Assembly: GCF_004210375.1 (NCBI RefSeq)
Contig: NC_134834.1
Location: forward strand, 40,390,264 to 40,454,263
From: Tachypleus tridentatus
Taxonomy: Eukaryota > Arthropoda > Merostomata > Xiphosura > Limulidae
DNA length: 64,000 nucleotides
Reading direction: 5' to 3'
The position numbers and the translations under genes are program-made. Below the pieces are notes generated by a model that searched no databases, was not told where the DNA came from, and was given only the letters and a program-made list of their open reading frames with translations. Below, in pieces: positions 58,981 through 64,000 of the stretch (positions within the stretch are counted from its first letter, which is position 1; the number at the start of each line of letters is the position of its first letter).

Positions 58981-59873
58981 TATATGTACAGTCCAATTTT
59001 TTAAATTTATTACAAAATACTTTATTAAAAAATATGATTTCTTATATGTGAAAAATTTTAAATGTTCACTGAGAGACTGCTAAATTTTGTGAAGATATAC
59101 ATACTATATTAGAAGTTAGTAATATAAAATCTATGAAGACTTTGAACAAGTGCAGTCAGGTCATATGGTTGTTCAAATTGGCTGGGTCCATACTGTGTGA
59201 GTTAACTTGAACTAGTGTGTGGAAACATTTTTTGTGATTGTGCTTGAATATAATTATAGCTGAAAAGGTGAGTGATATAAAAAGTTGTATATTTCTAATA
59301 ACAGTAAAAGCAAAAAAAAAAAAAAATCAAATTAATGCATCATAGAGTTCTAGACAAAAGATCTGGTAATTAAAGTTGTCTATTATGTTTAGCAGCCTAT
59401 TGCAGTGGAAACTAATATTTTGTTTATAAACCCACAGTCATGAAATGAGTAGAATTCTGTTCCATTTCACTGTAAATAAAAAGAACTAAAATGATTTTTC
59501 TTAAATGTTAAAGTGGTGTGTTTATGTGGCTGTGTTTTGAAATTTAAAGTTTTCAATATTTTTGAAGATGAAAAATAAATTCAAAACTTTATAATGTAGT
59601 AATAAGTAATAAATATATTGATAATATTTTTAACTGATATTCATCATACTAAAGAAGATTACTTCATTTTGGGCTCGTATCTAATACAGGTTGTTTTTAG
59701 TAATTGATTAGAAGTAAAGAAAAAGATAACATCAAGGACACTATATTTGCTCTATCTAGTATCAATTGCTATAAAAGGTGTTTGTTATTTATTATTTTTG
59801 CTTGAATTATTTTAACTATACATGTATAATATTGAATTTAGTAAACTGTTTGATATAAATTTTTATTTTTCAG

Positions 59874-59957
59874 TTATTAGTAACTATTTGGAAAACAATC
59901 ATCATTCTCTAAGACTGAATGTTGGAGATACTGTTTATATTTTTGATGAAAATGGAG
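59874..59957 (+). CDS. DOCK: DOCK-family GEF, SH3-domain exon
   Basis: An 84-bp exon between TTTTTCAG and a perfect GTAAGT donor (59958-59963), with phases 1 and 1. Joined to the exon at 48991 it reads VISNYLENNHHSLRLNVGD then TVYIFDENG. This matches the first half of the DOCK N-terminal SH3 domain ('YGVVI..F.......GL.LEIGDTVQILEKCEG'), whose exon in vertebrates has the same borders and is followed by an exon starting near WYRG. In DOCK1-5 the SH3 domain binds ELMO and regulates GEF activity. The remaining dozens of exons must lie to the right of the window. Both DOCK1/2/5- and DOCK3/4-type remain possible; KYGVVI leans towards DOCK3/4 (Sponge). Confidence 0.9.
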
Positions 59958-62900
59958 GTAAGTTTATGAAGGGGCATATGAAGACTTTTAGGTTAGTTTA
60001 GTGGAGGAGAGTTTGCATAGAAATAAGTATGTCTTGTTTTTGTGTACTGTGCCTTCAAATGTTTTTTATGATTTTTTAAGAAAAAGGCTTGATGGTAATT
60101 TTTACTAATTAAAAAGGATCAGCCGAAATATTGATAAATATCAAGATGTACCACCTTCGCTTGTTAAGATTTAGGCATTAAGAAATTTAATTTTTAAGGT
60201 GATACACCCTTTTTCACACAGAAAAGTATCTTTTCATGCATCTGCCTTGTAGATTTGCATTCCACTAGCAGTTAGGCAACTCCCATCTGAACTCGTAAGA
60301 TTTCTTGCAGTTTTCTCTACTATATAATGATGTATTTGTGCAGTAAAAGCCCTTCACCAACAGGAGGGTCACACAACCTCCATGCACAATTGCTCCCTCT
60401 GTGATTTTGCACTAATGATCATCATTCTATTCCTTGGCACTGAACACCTCGGTCATGTTTTTTCTTGTTGAGGGAACTTAACTTTCTTTTAAGTATTTAC
60501 TGTTTTTTACTACTTGTCTGAGTGACTGATTTCCTCACAGGGATTGTGTAATGATGCTTCATGGTGGCACATTCTCTGGGGATGATGAGTCAGCCTTTGT
60601 GAATAGGATATTGGGTTCCCTTATGCTGCCAATTATTTCAGATCAAATCCCATTGCCAGGTGTTCCTTTCCCTCATTTTTGGGATCAAAGAGAAGGATGA
60701 ATTTGATTGTTTCATCATCTGTTTAGATTTTAGGAATTTTCTCTTGCTGTTGAAGAGAACTTCAAACTTTCTTGAATTCTTCAGCCTTGATTTATTTGGT
60801 ATACTCCATTCTTTTTTCATTACTCTGTGTGATTTTTTTCTGGTTGTTTCCTACTTTTTAATCCTAACTCTAACTTGTATTTTTACCATTCCTGGATCAC
60901 CTCAGTTTCTGTGATATTAAGTCTCTCCCATCCTGTTCATCTCATTCTTATTTCCTTAATTTTATAACATTCCCTTTTGAAATTCTTATGCTTGGGAATG
61001 CACTTACTTTTTGTGTGTGCCTGCATTTGTGTGTGTGAGGGGAAATTTTGCAGTTTATTTCACCCTTTAATATCAGTAGTTCTGTCTCAATCATTTTTAT
61101 CATATTTTTTTATCTTCCCTCTCTACACCTAAAATCTAAGGTACTATGCCATGCCCGAGAGTATATTATAGGGGATTCTATTTCCTTTCACCTCTTCACT
61201 GTGGCCCCTTTACTCTTCCTGCTCACTCACCCCCTTGTTACTGGAGATTGTTGTGTAGGGGCACTCTCCTGTCTCAAGTTGGGCTTCTTTCATATGTTTG
61301 AGCCTTTTCCCTAGCCCTTTCTTTGTCCTGAATTTTAAAGATATTCCTGATTTGGTTGAATCATTGGCTGAGGCTGCTCCTCATCCATCCATGCTTTAAT
61401 TATTTGTTTTCATATTGTCTCCAACTTTATCCTTTGCCATTATACCTCTTCTTCTTTCTTATATCCTTGTCTTTTTAATTTTATCATTATTATTATTATT
61501 TTTACATCTGGTACATGGACCCAAGATGTGTTCTCTCCATGCCCACATGCTTGAATTTGAAGTACATTGTTGGGCATGGTACTATTATTACCATTTTTAG
61601 TGGATAATTTTATGGTCCATTCCAACAACTTTGTTTTTCTTTCTTGTTTTTAATTAACTACCATAGGGGAATCTGATCTAGAATCTCTTGCTCTTGAGCA
61701 CTGAACCTTCCTTTTTGGGCCACTTCTCAATGGATTGGTTTTCTTGTGTGCCATGTACTGGGTATTATGACCAGACTGCTTCTCTTGACTAGACTGTGTT
61801 CTGCCCACAGTATGTTATTTCTTTCCCCAATTTCTTTAGGCTGTTATTTCTTGATGACCGTACTCATCATTGCTTGGCCAACCATTTTGCTTTCATGATT
61901 TCTCTTGTTATATAACATGTCTACTTCCCTTGTTACTGGTTATTGCTGCTCTGTTTCTTTTAGTTTTTCACTTGCCATAATTCTCTCCCATATTTTTAGT
62001 CTTTACCTTGGGTCCTGGCCTTGATTAGAGACACTTGTTGTCATTTTCTCTTTGTGGTACACTCTGGCTGACTTAAACTTGGTTCTTTGCCATGTGTCAA
62101 CCTATCTCCCTCTTTTTCTGCCAAGTAAACATTCTGTTACTTATACCTTTTTCTTATCTTCATCACTGGATCTTGTCTTTTCATCTTCTTGTTTGGTTTG
62201 GTCTGGTCCTCGCTTTACCTGTGGAACTAGACTTTACCATTTGGTAATCCTTTGTCTCTACAGACATCATTCTACCTGGTTTTTCTGCTTATGTGTAGGG
62301 CTGTGACTTTCATTATTGGCCCATCTGTCAACACTTTACTCCCAATTCTTCTGCCTGACTTCCCTGTTCCCTTTTATCAGACTGTATACATGGTTCATCT
62401 ATCTACATTTTTACTAATTATTGGGCATAGGTATTAACCATTTTGCCTGCTTAATACCACAAAATCCCTCCTACTCTGTTCTCTCCATCTTGTTTAGGTC
62501 CTTCCTTATCCACAACCACACTTGCCCTGTTCACGTGCTCATCTGGATCTTCACTGTGATAGTGTACACATTTCCCCATTCTCATTGTAGCCATTAACAT
62601 CATGCAGTTTCTACCTTCTATTTAGACATATTCTTTTTCCTTCTCACTTGTGATTGCAGTTGTTCTCATTTTTATGCTAGTAATTCATCCCATACCCTTT
62701 CCATTGTCATTTTTTCCCTATTTGGATGCTTCCTCCCTTTGTTTTACTCTTCATTTTGTGGAATTTCTTTTCCTCCAGGGACAAATATCCCTCTGCTTTT
62801 GTTTTTCCAGGTCACCACATTATTTGTTTGGCCTCCTCCTCTTTAGAGGTTGTTACTTGCAGGTGGTTTGCATTTCCTCCCATCACATTAATCTCATCTC

Positions 62901-64000
62901 TCATTCTATCACCACTTGTTTCCTTCCACTACTAGATAAATATATTCATGCTAAAACATGGATTACTTTGTATCACTTCATTGATCATCTGGCTGTCTGG
63001 TATCCTTGTGATTACTGCTTGCCTCTGTTTGCCATCCTACAGTATGCTAAGTTGTCTAAAGACAGGTTTATAGCATCTGTTTCCAGGACCTCAGCAGATG
63101 ACTCAGAGTGCCTCCTAGACTGCATTGAGCCAGGATAAGAGAAAGTGCTCCTACCATTCTTCTTGACTCCATATATGCCCATTGTTGAGGTGGGTGTTTG
63201 TAAAAACCTCTTGAAGTATTCCTGTGGTATATTCTGATATCATTAAACTGTCCAATCCAGACTATACGTATTCCGTGGATAAGGTGATTTGCCCATCTCC
63301 CTGGCTTGTGCTTGCTGGCTTTCCATCGAATGTTTGATGGAGATCCAGACATTTTTCCCGAGTCTTCCCACTATGAATTCCTCCCCCTTTTCTCTTTGAA
63401 TGGAATATGGGAGACCCTAACTAGTTCCTAGCTGCTGAGATGGTTGACCATGGACAACCGTTATTGACTGGGACCTAATAGCCAGGGGTTGAACAAATGG
63501 TGTCAGTTGATGGGAAATAGGATATTAGTAACTTTCATTGTAGTTTAGATCATGCTTCTTATAGTTATATTCATAACATTTCAGTATCCCTCATACTATT
63601 ACTGTCCAGATGTTAGGTTACCAGACAGCCTGTGTTTTTTGTGTACTGGGCCTGCACACATGGGTTCTTCCTGAATTATCAGAATGGAAGTTGCTTTACC
63701 CTACTGCTTCCTGATCATGTGGTGAAGACTATTGGGATCCTCATACCATGGACTGGAAAACACATACTCAATGCTTTCTGCTTCTAGACTGGAGTTGATC
63801 CATTGAATACCTTCATGGCTTATCTGCTGTTCAATTAAGGTTAGCAGTTGCTCATAAATTGTGCTTTCATCCTGCAGCACTGCAATGCTCAAACTAACTG
63901 TATGCAGTCTAAGGCATGAATTCTGCACACTGCCTCTGAAACTGGTGTTGGTCCAAATGTCTGTGGGTAGAATTGAGAACAACACACATTGATATTTTTT
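59958..64000 (+). other. Start of DOCK intron 2, with a pyrimidine-skewed block
   Basis: No exon encoding the WYRG half of the SH3 domain was found before the window ends, so the intron is at least 4 kb. From about 60650 to 63150 the + strand is strikingly rich in T and C (for example TTTATCTTCCCTCTCTACACC-like runs) and poor in A and G. Several partly open frames occur there (such as 62650-63138) but none shows a motif that I recognise. It may be decayed retroelement sequence or a skewed non-coding repeat. Confidence 0.45.

Larger units (their letters stand above)
48992..59873 (+). other. DOCK intron 1 (10,882 bp)
   Basis: GT-AG intron: donor GTAAGT at 48992, acceptor TTTTTATTTTTCAG ending at 59873. 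It contains a sense Jockey/I-type LINE (about 51210-55760), an antisense LINE tail (56150-56720), a DIRS-like RT (56780-58200) and a Penelope-type terminal sequence (58850-58980). A possible antisense CR1-like scrap lies at 49260-49400 (GGATTGAAGGATTGCC encoding a GIEGLPYR-like box). 49.4-51.2, 58.2-58.85 and 59.0-59.87 kb are AT-rich and otherwise unassigned, apart from the exact repeat at 50264. Confidence 0.8.

Noticed and set aside
62650-63138. 162-codon + strand ORF
   Set aside because: Its hydrophobic appearance follows from the T/C-rich composition of the whole block. There is no motif, no plausible start context and no exon signals.
1-64000. CRISPR arrays, operons, riboswitches or prokaryotic signals
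   Set aside because: The sequence is clearly animal genomic DNA; the repeats are dispersed retroelements and there are no regularly spaced short repeats.

Overview
This is AT-rich animal (eukaryotic) genomic DNA: long introns, GT-AG exons and a dense, layered population of non-LTR, Penelope-like, tyrosine-recombinase-type and DNA transposon remains. The tRNA-Thr-derived SINE that occurs about a dozen times, together with the Penelope-like, CR1/L2 and Jockey/I-type LINE copies, suggests an arthropod, and my recollection is that this SINE is typical of horseshoe crabs (Xiphosura). That attribution is an inference I could not check.

Two host genes are visible, both on the + strand. (1) A PWWP2A/PWWP2B orthologue: a short first coding exon (ending at 15702 on a GTGAGT donor) carries the conserved N-terminal box, and a single large second exon (36765-38820) carries the rest, including the C-terminal PWWP domain. 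A 21-kb intron separates them. The reading frame joins exactly, giving 734 aa from the preferred start. (2) The beginning of a DOCK-family guanine-nucleotide exchange factor: the start exon (48946-48991) and the SH3 exon (59874-59957) are separated by a 10.9-kb intron. The gene continues beyond the right edge.

Layout: 1-15.4 kb is intergenic and packed with SINEs (two tRNA-derived families, many with intact target-site duplications), a LINE fragment and a head-to-head pair of Penelope-like copies. 15.5-38.8 kb is the PWWP2 gene, whose intron holds a CR1/L2 LINE, a tandem-unit dispersed repeat and little else. 38.8-48.9 kb is intergenic, with a hAT element carrying a nested SINE, further SINEs, a dead Tc1-like transposase, a CR1/L2 fragment and a second Penelope-like element. 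48.9-64 kb is the 5' part of the DOCK gene; its first intron contains a decayed Jockey/I-type LINE, a second LINE tail in the opposite orientation, and a DIRS-like reverse transcriptase.

The two host genes have no evident functional link. The most interesting structural signal is a set of short, widely separated copies of a hammerhead-ribozyme-like core in Penelope-type terminal sequences, some of them arranged as head-to-head palindromes. No mobile-element ORF here looks intact.
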